From Heliomicrobium gestii (GTDB lineage Bacteria > Bacillota > Desulfitobacteriia > Heliobacteriales > Heliobacteriaceae), in contig NZ_WXEX01000004.1 of assembly GCF_009877435.1 (NCBI RefSeq), positions 62,001-126,000 on the forward strand: a DNA stretch of 64,000 nucleotides, read 5' to 3'. A program made the translations under genes and the position numbers. This document shows, one piece after another, positions 41,858 to 50,248 of this stretch. Within the stretch, counting starts at the first letter, position 1. Every line of letters begins with the position of its first letter. Under the pieces are notes generated by a model, which was given only the letters and a program-made list of their open reading frames with translations, made no database searches and had not been told where the DNA came from.

Positions 41858-42664
41858 TTACCCGAAAAGGGCCAGCACCTCTCCCGCCTTCCCCCGCTTG
41901 GCGCCGTTGCAACTGACAAAGCGTTGCACCTGAAAGCGCTCAATCCGCGCAGCATGGTAGGCCTTCTGCGTGAATTCGGTGTCATGATTGGAGATCAGCA
42001 CGGAGACGCCCCGCTCGGCTAACTGGCGGGCCAATTCGGCCAGTTTCCATTGCTCCGCTTCGCCGAAGCCGCCGGCGCTGTAACTGGTGAAGTTCGACGT
42101 CTGGGAGAGGGGCACATAGGGCGGGTCACAGTAGACCACATCGCCTTCACGAGCCATCGCCATTGTTTGCGTGAAGTCCTGGCAAACAAATTGGGCCTCA
42201 CGGGCTTTCGCCGCGAAGAAGCGGAGTTCCTCTTCCGGAAAATAGGGCTTCTTGTACCGTCCCGCCGGCGCGTTGAACTTGCCGCTGGCGTTGTAGCGGC
42301 AGAGGCCGTTGTATCCATGGCGGTTCAGGTAGATGAACAGGGCCGATTTGAGGGCGCCATCGCCCGTGGTGTTAAAGAGTTCTCGAAGCGCATAATACCG
42401 CTCCGGACAGTTGTTTGCTTCCGTGAAAAAGGAGCGACTGTATTCGAGGAAACCCTCTCCCCCTGTTTTTACCGTCTCATACAGACGGATCAGGTCGTCA
42501 TTGCTGTCGGAAAGCAGATTTTCCCGAAAGTCTGTGTTCAGGAAAACGGCGCCGGAACCGGCAAAAGGCTCGATCAGCCGCCTTCCGGCAGGGAGGACGG
42601 TCAGGATACGGTGGATGATCCGATATTTGTTGCCAGCCCACTTCAAAAAAGGTCGCTGTCGCAT
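41858..42664 (-). CDS. D12-class DNA adenine methylase (Dam-like)
   Basis: 268 aa. SAM-binding FLKWAGNKYRI and EPFAGSGAVFLN near the N-terminus, catalytic DPPYVPLSQT at about residue 175, and RFVSCNGAKRGKAGEVLALFG at the end, all typical for Dam and D12 enzymes that modify GATC-type sites. No restriction endonuclease is adjacent, so it is probably an orphan methylase. Flanking genes are on the same strand but terminators isolate it. Confidence 0.92.
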   Translation of the reverse strand: MRQRPFLKWAGNKYRIIHRILTVLPAGRRLIEPFAGSGAVFLNTDFRENLLSDSNDDLIRLYETVKTGGEGFLEYSRSFFTEANNCPERYYALRELFNTTGDGALKSALFIYLNRHGYNGLCRYNASGKFNAPAGRYKKPYFPEEELRFFAAKAREAQFVCQDFTQTMAMAREGDVVYCDPPYVPLSQTSNFTSYSAGGFGEAEQWKLAELARQLAERGVSVLISNHDTEFTQKAYHAARIERFQVQRFVSCNGAKRGKAGEVLALFG

Positions 42665-42747
42665 CTACATGCACTCCCTTGATGAGTCTCTTCTTTCGTC
42701 CCTGTCGCCTCCATTTCCTCTATTCCCTAAACCGGAAAAGGGCATGA

Positions 42748-42777
42748 CAAAAAAGCCCCCCGATAAACGAGGAGCTT
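42748..42777 (-). terminator. Terminator after the receiver gene
   Basis: AAAGC-CC-CG and CG-GG-GCTTT arms with two mismatches, followed on the minus strand by TTTTTTG. Confidence 0.55.
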
Positions 42778-42890
42778 TTTGCGCACAGCCATCAGCGGGC
42801 ATGCCCAGGACATCATGGGTACAGATCCGCCATCCCGACGGATCCAATCGTAAACGCGCGGAACCTAACGCGCCGGTCGTCTTCCGGCTC

Positions 42891-43325
42891 TTACGTCGAT
42901 GTCCCTGTCTTCCGGTTCTCGGCCCCACCGGCGCGAACCAACCAGCCGCTGCCGATGGTGGCGTCCCACATGCGATCGATCCGTTCGCGCAGTTGGTATA
43001 CGTCAAAAGGCTTCGTCAGATAGCCGATCGCACCCTCTTGCAACGCCTGCTGGATCAGGTTCTCGTCAGAAAAGGCCGTCATGAGGACGACTTTCACATC
43101 GGGATTCTGCTTCACCATCTGCAGCATCGCCTGAAAGCCATCAAGCCCAGGCATGCGCACATCCATCAACACAAAGGGAATGCCACACTCTTCCACTTTG
43201 CGAACCGCTTCGATACCGTTAACGGCAGTGTATACCTCATATCCGGCGTCCTGGAGGATGATGCGCAACAGCGACCGGACCCCGGCTTGATCATCAACAA
43301 CAAGAATTCTTTTCCCGACTTCCAT
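42891..43325 (-). CDS. Single-domain response regulator (Spo0F/CheY-like)
   Basis: 144 aa from ATG 43325 after GAGAGGTGA. A lone receiver domain with VVDDQAGVRSLL acidic pair, phospho-acceptor Asp in FVLMDVRMPGLDG, Thr in LMTAFSDENLI and Lys in LTKPFDVYQLRERID. No output domain; a short basic/Gly tail follows. The DDQ motif and FDVYQLR end resemble Spo0F, the phosphorelay intermediate of sporulation, but CheY-like roles fit as well. No kinase is adjacent. Confidence 0.9.
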   Translation of the reverse strand: MEVGKRILVVDDQAGVRSLLRIILQDAGYEVYTAVNGIEAVRKVEECGIPFVLMDVRMPGLDGFQAMLQMVKQNPDVKVVLMTAFSDENLIQQALQEGAIGYLTKPFDVYQLRERIDRMWDATIGSGWLVRAGGAENRKTGTST

Positions 43326-43510
43326 TGGAGCTTCACCTCTCGACAAAATCCGACAATCAATTTACAACTTATCATGTATTTACCATTTCTCCTTGCATTC
43401 GCAAATTCCTGCCGAATTTTGAATTTCCACCGGGAAAAGATACATTTTTTTCCGAGCTATCTCGCTTTTTTGTCTCCCTTCACTCTTTTGAGGACGATTT
43501 TACCGCCTTT

Positions 43511-44755
43511 TCAGCCGCATTTGTATGTATTCCCTTCACCCGGGCATCGGGACGCTTCAGGCGAATACACCATTCTCCCCCGGATCCAGACCTGGGTGAC
43601 AGAACTGCGCGTATCAAAGGGATGACCATCCCAGAGGACCACATCGGCCTGTTTTCCCGGTTCCAGGCTGCCGACGAAGGCATCGAGGCCGAGAATGCGG
43701 GCGGCATGGAGGCTGATGGCCCGCAGAGCGGTCTCCTCCTCCATGCCGTGGCGCACGGCCAGGCCGGCGCAGAGGGGCAGGTACTGTATGGGGATGACGG
43801 GGTGATCGGTCATCAATGCGACGAGGACGCCGGCGCCATGGAGGATGCCGGCTGTCGCCGGCGTGATCTCACGCATCTCCACCTTGGCCCGGTTGACCAG
43901 AGAGGGTCCGACCACAGCAGGGACGCCGGCCTGAGCCAGTTCGCCGGCGATCAGGTGCCCCTCGGTGCAGTGCTCCAGCACAGCCTGTAACCCGAACTCC
44001 TGAATGATCCGCAAACCCGTGAGCAGATCATCGGCCCGGTGGGCATGGAGCCGAAGCGGGACCTGCCGCGCCAGCAGGGGTTGCAAGGCTTCCCAGCGCA
44101 GATCGACTTCAGGCGCTTTGGACGGTTCGCCGGCCGTCTCGGCGCGCCTGCGCCCATACTCGCGCGCCCGGGCGAGGGCCTCCCGCAGCAGCGCCGCCGA
44201 GGCCATGCGGGTGATGGGCGCCTTCTTCTGTTCCCCATAGACGCGTTTCGGGTTTTCGCCGAGAGCGGCCTTTACGGCGGCGCTGTTGCAGACAACCCGC
44301 TCAGCAAAGGGGCCCGCCGTCTTCATGATCACCGCCTGTCCACCCATGATGTTGGCGCTGCCCGGCAGCACACAGACCGTTGTGACACCGCCGCGCAAGG
44401 CGTCGGCAAAGGCGGGATCAAGCGGGTTGATGCCGTCGAGGGCTTGCAGGTGAGGGGTCAACGGCTCCGATGTTTCATTCAAGTCGTCGCCTTCGATCGG
44501 CGCTCCCTCTTCGGCGATGCCCACATGGCAGTGGGCGTCGATGAAACCGGGAAGGACCAACCTGCCTGCGCCATCGATCACCTCAATCGGCTCTTCCACA
44601 GGAAGTTCCATAGGAAGTTCCGCCGTCAGCCGCTCATGGCCGGGGTCGGGCCCGACGGCGACGATCGCCCCCGCATCCGTAAAAGCAAGAAAGCCGGGGG
44701 AATAGTTCTCCCCGGCCAAGGTGATCACATGGGCGCCGCGAATCACTGTTGCCAT
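43511..44755 (-). CDS. Amidohydrolase family protein (imidazolonepropionase-like)
   Basis: 414 aa from ATG 44755 behind GGAGGG. Metal-dependent amidohydrolase fold: GRLVLPGFIDAHCHVG (about 65-80), GGVTTVCVLPGSANIMGG, LRLHAHRADD, EHCTEGHL and LMTDHPVIP with the last metal ligand; C-terminal GSLEPGKQADVVLWDGHPF closes the barrel. Substrate unknown. The start lies seven bases after the asparaginase stop, so they form one operon. Confidence 0.9.
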   Translation of the reverse strand: MATVIRGAHVITLAGENYSPGFLAFTDAGAIVAVGPDPGHERLTAELPMELPVEEPIEVIDGAGRLVLPGFIDAHCHVGIAEEGAPIEGDDLNETSEPLTPHLQALDGINPLDPAFADALRGGVTTVCVLPGSANIMGGQAVIMKTAGPFAERVVCNSAAVKAALGENPKRVYGEQKKAPITRMASAALLREALARAREYGRRRAETAGEPSKAPEVDLRWEALQPLLARQVPLRLHAHRADDLLTGLRIIQEFGLQAVLEHCTEGHLIAGELAQAGVPAVVGPSLVNRAKVEMREITPATAGILHGAGVLVALMTDHPVIPIQYLPLCAGLAVRHGMEEETALRAISLHAARILGLDAFVGSLEPGKQADVVLWDGHPFDTRSSVTQVWIRGRMVYSPEASRCPGEGNTYKCG

Positions 44756-44760
44756 CGTCG

Positions 44761-45762
44761 TCATCCCTCCAGCGTGAAGGCCGCGCGGGTTTCGCCGACG
44801 ACCTGCTTGAGGTTGTTTTTGACGGCGAAGCGGTCATGGGCGGCCAATGCCTGCCGCTGCTCCGGCGACAGGACGCCCAGTTGGCTCAAGGCTTCCAGGA
44901 TGATGGGGCCAAGCACCTTCATGTTGCCATCTTCCACCTTGGCGGCCAGACCCCAACCCTTTTCCGGCACAGCCAGGGCGTAGACGCCATCGGCGCCGAT
45001 TTTGGCGACGACGGCGCCGCCGGTGGCTTCCATGAGGTTTGTGTCGAGCCGGCCCGTTCCGGAGATCAAAAAGGGATGGTCGATCATGGCCTGAGCGATG
45101 CGGCGGCAAGCCTGTCGCCGTTCGGCTCTCCCGTGGTTCGCCACGCCGAGGCGGGCAAAGGACAGAGCGATGCTCTCCAGGGGCATGCCGTAGACAGGGA
45201 TGCCGCAGCCATCGACGCCGATGACAACGTCTTCCGGCTTTACGCCAGCCATGTCTGCCACAGCCGCCAGGATTTCCACCTCGGCAGGATGGTTCGGGTC
45301 AACGTAATTCTCGATGGGATAGCCCTTGAACGAGGCATAGGCAAGCACCCCTGTGTGCTTGCCGGAACAGTTGCAATGAAGCACAGTCGGCTTCTGGCCG
45401 GCGGCCCGCAAGGCGTCGGCTGTCTTGCGGTCAAAGGGGGTATGGGTGCCGCAGGCAAGGGCCGTTTCGGCGAGGCCGATCTTTTGCAGCGCTTCCAAAA
45501 CGATGCGGCGGTGTTCCTCCTCGCCGGCATGGGAGCTGGCGAAGATGGCGAGGTGCTCGTCACCAAGCCCGAAATGTTCCAGCCCCCCCTGCTCGACGAG
45601 GGGCAGCGTCATCAAAGGCTTGGAGGAGGAACGCATATAGGTGACACCCGGCTCGCCCACGGCGGCGATCCGTCGCCCTTCTCCATCGACGACAACAATG
45701 GCGCCCCGGTGACGGTTCTCCACCATGGAACCGCGAACAACTTCGACCAGTACTGCAGACAT
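44761..45762 (-). CDS. Asparaginase II family protein
   Basis: 333 aa from ATG 45762 with AAGGAGAGA upstream; the longer frame is not needed. Features of the PF06089-type family include RGSMVENRHRGAIVVVDGEG, RSSSKPLMTLPLVE, FASSHAGEE, HCNCSGKHTGVL and GVDGCGIPVYGMPL. It probably hydrolyses asparagine or a related amide in the cytosol. Operon order is C26 peptidase, HD-GYP, asparaginase, amidohydrolase. Confidence 0.9.
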   Translation of the reverse strand: MSAVLVEVVRGSMVENRHRGAIVVVDGEGRRIAAVGEPGVTYMRSSSKPLMTLPLVEQGGLEHFGLGDEHLAIFASSHAGEEEHRRIVLEALQKIGLAETALACGTHTPFDRKTADALRAAGQKPTVLHCNCSGKHTGVLAYASFKGYPIENYVDPNHPAEVEILAAVADMAGVKPEDVVIGVDGCGIPVYGMPLESIALSFARLGVANHGRAERRQACRRIAQAMIDHPFLISGTGRLDTNLMEATGGAVVAKIGADGVYALAVPEKGWGLAAKVEDGNMKVLGPIILEALSQLGVLSPEQRQALAAHDRFAVKNNLKQVVGETRAAFTLEG

Positions 45763-45796
45763 GCTGACTCTCTCCTTATGCTGTATGTTTGTCATC

Positions 45797-46954
45797 TCAA
45801 CCGAAAGACCGGACGATGCAGAGGGTCGTATGGGCAGGCTGGGACAGATCGACGACATGCTCATGGCGCAGAGGCATGCGCCGGTCATCGAAGACGATGC
45901 GCACGACAGGGCGCGATGGCAGCTTGGCGTTGGCCTTGACGACGACGCCCGTGGCGCCGTTGCTCAGTTGGACCGCCGATCCGATGCGGTAGATGGTGAT
46001 GCTGTCGAGCAGCGCCTTGACGATCCGTTCAGGAAAGAGGGTGCTGCTGGCGCCCATCAGATACTCGACGATCTCCACCGGGTTGAAGCCGGGGCGGTAA
46101 TTGCGGGTCGACGTCATCGCCTCAAATACGTCGGCCACGCCGACCAACTGGCTGAAGAGATGGATCTGATCTCCTTGCAACCGGCGGGGATAGCCTGAGC
46201 CGTCGAGCCGCTCATGATGCTGCAAGGCGATCAGAGCGATCTCTTCCGGCAGCGCCGTATCCCGCACGAGGGTATCGTAGCCATGCTCCGTATGCTCTTC
46301 GATCCGGCGGCGGCTCTCGGGGCTGAGCGCCCCTTCGGCAAAGAGAATCTCCGGCGGCACCTTTTTTTTGCCGATGTCATGGAGGAGGCCGCCTAAGGCT
46401 ACCATGCGCAGGCTGTCCTCGGACAAACGCATGGTCAGTCCTGTCAGCACCGCCAACACAGCCACATTGACACAGTGTTTGAACGTAAAGGCGTCTGTCG
46501 ACTTGACCTCCAACAGGTGCTGGACGCGATTGTGTTCCTGGAAGAGATCGCCGAAGAGGGTCAACAGATCGCCCAGTTCGCGGTCATGGCTCCCCTCTTG
46601 GGAGTAGTGGACGATGGCGCTGTTCACCTGGACCAGGAGATCCTCCCGCAGCAGGTCGTAAAAGGCCTTCGTCTCCGGCGGTTCCTGATCGCGAAGGGCC
46701 GGCGTGCCATCGTGGCTCTTCTCTTCGTTCGCTCCGGCCGCTGCGCGGGTCAATCGACCGTTGGCGGCTTTTGCATTTTTACGGGCAAGCTTGGTCGTCA
46801 CCTCGACGGATTCGACGCCGAGGTTTTTCAAAAAGTGGATATGTCGTTCATCGAGGACGGTGCCCCGGGGCAAGAGCAAAGCCCCGGTTTTAGTATAGAT
46901 GGGCTCGTCCAAAATCAATCCTTTTTGGACAGCGTCGACGGTGATCCGGCTCAT
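45797..46954 (-). CDS. HD-GYP domain c-di-GMP phosphodiesterase-like protein
   Basis: 385 aa. An N-terminal region of about 125 residues (DUF3391-like start, LLLPRGTVLDERHIHFLKNLG) precedes the HD domain with FKHCVNVAVLA, GGLLHDIGKKKVP and EHTEHGYDTL. The GYP motif HHERLDGSGYP is intact, so c-di-GMP hydrolysis is likely. A C-terminal tail of about 75 residues resembles a small PilZ-less barrel. Its start overlaps the C26 peptidase stop by one base. Confidence 0.92.
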   Translation of the reverse strand: MSRITVDAVQKGLILDEPIYTKTGALLLPRGTVLDERHIHFLKNLGVESVEVTTKLARKNAKAANGRLTRAAAGANEEKSHDGTPALRDQEPPETKAFYDLLREDLLVQVNSAIVHYSQEGSHDRELGDLLTLFGDLFQEHNRVQHLLEVKSTDAFTFKHCVNVAVLAVLTGLTMRLSEDSLRMVALGGLLHDIGKKKVPPEILFAEGALSPESRRRIEEHTEHGYDTLVRDTALPEEIALIALQHHERLDGSGYPRRLQGDQIHLFSQLVGVADVFEAMTSTRNYRPGFNPVEIVEYLMGASSTLFPERIVKALLDSITIYRIGSAVQLSNGATGVVVKANAKLPSRPVVRIVFDDRRMPLRHEHVVDLSQPAHTTLCIVRSFG

Positions 46955-47691
46955 CAACCCCCACCCCCAGCGGTTTCTCCCCTTTTTTCCATAACTCCCC
47001 TACAAGCTTCGGCAAAGAGGTGAAACAATCCTCTTGACTCGGCTTCGCTGTGACACAAATCTTCCGGATGCCACTGCACGGCCAGGACAAAGCCGGCGCC
47101 GATCCCCTCAAGGGCTTCAATGATCCCGTCGGGGGCGGCGGCGACAGGTCGCAGGTCGCGACCAACCCGGTCGACAGCCTGGTGGTGGAAGCTGTTGACT
47201 CGTCCATATCCAGCAGGATAGATCTCCCGCAGATAGCTGCCGCCGGCCACCTCGATGGCGTGCGAGAGGTACCAGCGAGGAGCCTTCTGCTGGTGGCGCA
47301 GGGCCATGGGACGCTGGTTGGGGATATCTTGAATCAGCGTGCCGCCCAGTGCCACATTGAGAACCTGCATCCCCCGGCAGACGGCCAAAACAGGCAGCTG
47401 CCGGCGGAGCGCCTCGGCGATCAGGGCGAACTCAAGGGCGTCCCGCTCCGGGTCAACCTCGCCCAGGGCGGCATGGGGCTGCTGTCCATAGCGGGTCGGG
47501 TCGATATCGCCGCCGCCGGAGAGGACGATGCCATGAGCCATGTCGAGGTAGTCCCAGGGCGATTCGGCGGCGTCCATGGGTACAGGCCATGCGGTGAGGC
47601 CGGCGTCTGCCAGCGCCCGGCAGTACTCTCGGCGAAGGGACAGGCGGCCTCGCTCGAAGGACGGTGTGAGCAACACACGAGGTCTTGCCAT
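46954..47691 (-). CDS. Gamma-glutamyl-gamma-aminobutyrate hydrolase-like peptidase C26
   Basis: 245 aa class I glutamine amidotransferase fold. LSGGGDIDPTRYGQQP, nucleophile Cys in AVCRGMQVLNVALGG, and the His-Glu pair in VQWHPEDL complete the triad. PuuD-like enzymes cleave gamma-glutamyl-GABA in putrescine breakdown; other family members act on gamma-glutamyl peptides. It heads the four-gene operon with HD-GYP. Confidence 0.92.
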   Translation of the reverse strand: MARPRVLLTPSFERGRLSLRREYCRALADAGLTAWPVPMDAAESPWDYLDMAHGIVLSGGGDIDPTRYGQQPHAALGEVDPERDALEFALIAEALRRQLPVLAVCRGMQVLNVALGGTLIQDIPNQRPMALRHQQKAPRWYLSHAIEVAGGSYLREIYPAGYGRVNSFHHQAVDRVGRDLRPVAAAPDGIIEALEGIGAGFVLAVQWHPEDLCHSEAESRGLFHLFAEACRGVMEKRGETAGGGG

Positions 47692-47730
47692 CGTCTTTCC
47701 CCCTCCTGCTGGACATGTTTTGGGACAAAT

Positions 47731-47756
47731 AGAAAACCCGGGGCAATTCCCGGGTT
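47731..47756 (-). terminator. Terminator after ndoA
   Basis: AACCCGGG and CCCGGGTT pair around GCAATT, followed on the minus strand by TTTTCTATTTG. Confidence 0.8.
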
Positions 47757-47767
47757 GTGCAGCGCTT

Positions 47768-48118
47768 TTAGATGTCGACGAGGCCGAGACTGATCTCCAG
47801 CGCCCGCGCGACTTTATCCATCATTTCGTCATCAAGCATGCCGATCTTTTCACGAAGGCGGGTTTTATCGATGGTGCGGATCTGTTCCAGCAAAACGACC
47901 GAATCCCGATCCAGCCCGCTGCGGCGGGCTGGCACCTCCACATGGGTCGGGAGTTTGGCCTTGCTGATCTGGGAGGTGATGGCGGCGACGATGGTGGTGG
48001 GAGAGTATTGGTTGCCGATGTCGTTTTGAATGATCAAAACGGGTCGGGTTCCTCCCTGTTCCGAACCGACGACCGGGTTCAATTCGGCGTAGTAGACTTC
48101 TCCTCTTCGAATGGCCAT
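47768..48118 (-). CDS. ndoA: EndoA/MazF-type mRNA interferase toxin
   Basis: 116 aa. [20 protein letters not shown] at the start, [19 protein letters not shown] and [14 protein letters not shown] are close to B. subtilis EndoA. It cleaves mRNA at short motifs and is held inactive by the upstream antitoxin. The gap to the antitoxin stop is five bases. Order alr-ndoAI-ndoA matches bacilli. Confidence 0.96.
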   Translation of the reverse strand: MAIRRGEVYYAELNPVVGSEQGGTRPVLIIQNDIGNQYSPTTIVAAITSQISKAKLPTHVEVPARRSGLDRDSVVLLEQIRTIDKTRLREKIGMLDDEMMDKVARALEISLGLVDI

Positions 48119-48123
48119 CAGGA

Positions 48124-48393
48124 TTACCTGGCCAACCTGGCCTCGTAAAGGCGCTCCACATCCATCTCGGCCACAAAGCCTTCAAGCGCAAGTTCAAGGT
48201 TGATGCGGGCCATTTCCGCATAGCCCCGGCGCATCTGGTCCCGCATGACCTTGCGCTTGTGCTCGTTCATGTATAAATTCACCGCTTCCCGAATCAGTTG
48301 GCTGCGGTTCATCTTTTCGGCCATCAATACCCGGTCCAGTTCGTCCAGCAATGTTTCCGGCAAGGTAACCTGGATGCGTTTCAACTCGGGCAC
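48124..48393 (-). CDS. ndoAI: EndoAI/MazE-like antitoxin (ribbon-helix-helix)
   Basis: 89 aa from a GTG at 48393 with GGGAGGTG six bases upstream. N-terminal RHH strand [18 protein letters not shown] and helices up to [13 protein letters not shown]; the C-terminus binds the toxin. It represses its own operon and neutralises EndoA. Confidence 0.93.
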   Translation of the reverse strand: MPELKRIQVTLPETLLDELDRVLMAEKMNRSQLIREAVNLYMNEHKRKVMRDQMRRGYAEMARINLELALEGFVAEMDVERLYEARLAR

Positions 48394-48490
48394 ACAGTGC
48401 ACCTCCCAGGGATAATCCGCCTTCGTACTCCATTATAGTAATTGTGCCCCAAAGTGCGCAAGGGTAACATGGCCCCCTGGCACAGCCAAT

Positions 48491-49729
48491 TTATGGAACG
48501 TAAAAACGAGGGACCCGCGGTGAAATGCCGCTGAGGATCTCGTAAGAGATGGTTCCGGTCGCCTGCGCCCAATCTTCGACCGGCGCGGTCCGCCAGGCGC
48601 CGCCGGTTGGCCAACGCCCAAAGAGTGTCACCTCGTCCCCTTCGACCACTTCGGCGTCGCCGATATCGATCATGAACTGATCCATGCAAATCCGGCCCAC
48701 CTGGGGAAAGCGGTGCTCTCCCTTGAAGACGCCGATGCGGCCTGACAGGGTGCGCCGGATCCCATCGGCATAGCCCAGCGGAATCGTGGCGATGCGCGTC
48801 GGCCGGGGACAGCGGTATGTACAGCCGTAGCTGATCGGCGTCCCGGCGGCGACCTCCTTGATGAAGACGATGCGGGCTTTCAGCGTCATCACCGGCGCCA
48901 AGGAGGCTCCCCCTGGCGGCGGCGTGTCAAAGGGCGACGATCCGTAGAGGGCGATCCCGGCGCGCACCCCGTCGAGGTGGGACTCGGGGAAATCGAGGAT
49001 GGCCGCCGAGTTGGCCATATGGCGCATAGCGATGTCCAAGCCGGCCTTTTTCAGCCGTCCCGTCGTGGCCAAAAACCGCTCCAACTGTTCCCGGGCAAAG
49101 GCTTTGTCGGGAGCGTCGGCAGTGGCGAAGTGGCTGAAGACGCCCTCGACAACAAGGCCCGGCAGACGAGCGATGGCCAGCATCTCTTGCACACCCCCGT
49201 CGCCCTGAAAGCCGACACGGCCCATGCCCGTCTCCACCTTCAGGTGGATCCGCGCCGTCCGGCCAAGCCGGACAGCCGCCGCCGAAAGGGCTTCCGCCAC
49301 TGACCGGTTGTAGACAGCCTGGCTGATATCCTCGGCGACGACGCGGTAACAGGCTTCCGGCGGCGTGTATCCTAAGATCAGGATGGGCTGGACGATCCCG
49401 GCGTCGCGCAGTTTTAACGCCTCATCGAGCAGGGCCACGACAAAGCCGTCGACGCCCTGACGGACGGCTTCCCGAGCCAAGGCGACGGCGCCATGTCCGT
49501 AGCCGTCGGCTTTGATCACCGCCATCAAACGGGCTTGCGGATTTGTGGCCTGTCGCAAGACCTGTACATTGTGGGCAAAGGCGCTGAGGCGGATTTCCGC
49601 CCAAGCCGGTCGCCCATCCATCGGATAGGCGGCAACGGTTTGCCTGCTCCCCTGTGGTTCACCAGAAACTTGATCTGCCCAGGTCAATAACCGGTAATTT
49701 TCACTGTTCTCTTCCAGAGCGGTAGCCAT
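48491..49729 (-). CDS. alr: Alanine racemase
   Basis: 412 aa. PLP lysine in MAVIKADGYGHGA (about residue 73), catalytic Tyr region ISYGCTYR and GRICMDQFMIDIG with the second subunit contacts. About 40 extra N-terminal residues precede the usual start WAEIRLSAFAHN; an internal Met at residue 37 is an alternative. It makes D-alanine for peptidoglycan. Linked to the upstream CBS gene by an 11-base gap. Confidence 0.96.
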   Translation of the reverse strand: MATALEENSENYRLLTWADQVSGEPQGSRQTVAAYPMDGRPAWAEIRLSAFAHNVQVLRQATNPQARLMAVIKADGYGHGAVALAREAVRQGVDGFVVALLDEALKLRDAGIVQPILILGYTPPEACYRVVAEDISQAVYNRSVAEALSAAAVRLGRTARIHLKVETGMGRVGFQGDGGVQEMLAIARLPGLVVEGVFSHFATADAPDKAFAREQLERFLATTGRLKKAGLDIAMRHMANSAAILDFPESHLDGVRAGIALYGSSPFDTPPPGGASLAPVMTLKARIVFIKEVAAGTPISYGCTYRCPRPTRIATIPLGYADGIRRTLSGRIGVFKGEHRFPQVGRICMDQFMIDIGDAEVVEGDEVTLFGRWPTGGAWRTAPVEDWAQATGTISYEILSGISPRVPRFYVP

Positions 49730-49740
49730 GTTGCATCCCC

Positions 49741-50211
49741 TTACTCGAAATCAGTGACGAGCGCGCGGAGAATATCGGCGCGGGTCACAATCCCGACCAG
49801 CTTGCCGGCGCGCAGCACCGGCAAGCGATTGATCTGCTGTTCCGTCATCAGGCCGGCCATTTGCGATACCCGAGCCGCCTCATCGACGGTGATCACCTCG
49901 CTGGTCATGATCTCCTCCGCCTTCAGGGCGATGGACTTGCGGAATTCCTCTTCAAAACGCTTGGGGCTTTCCAGGTAGATCATGCCGCCCAGGAGGGAAA
50001 TGAAGGTGGGATAACGGAGATCCTTGTCCTTCAATAGGAGGTCGCCTTCGGAGATGATGCCGATTACGCTGCCCTGACGGGAAATGACAGGCACGCCGCT
50101 GATTCGCTTCTCGATCATCAGTTTGACCACATCGGCGACAGGGGTGTCGGGATAAACGGTGTAGACCTCCCGGCTCATGATTTCAGAGGCTTGCAAATCT
50201 TTCGAACTCAT
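49741..50211 (-). CDS. CBS-domain protein
   Basis: 156 aa from ATG 50211 behind AAGGTGGGG. Two CBS repeats: SEIMSREVYTVYPDTPVADV to ISEGDLLLKD, and AEEIMTSEVITVDEAARVSQ to VTRADILRALV. A hydrophobic hairpin insert (ISLLGGMIYLESPKRFEEEF) separates them, as in AcuB/YkuL-like proteins. It likely senses adenylates. Placed between nnr and alr. Confidence 0.9.
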   Translation of the reverse strand: MSSKDLQASEIMSREVYTVYPDTPVADVVKLMIEKRISGVPVISRQGSVIGIISEGDLLLKDKDLRYPTFISLLGGMIYLESPKRFEEEFRKSIALKAEEIMTSEVITVDEAARVSQMAGLMTEQQINRLPVLRAGKLVGIVTRADILRALVTDFE

Positions 50212-50248
50212 CAGGCGCCCCACCTTTCTATCCACTTCGTCCGGTTAT

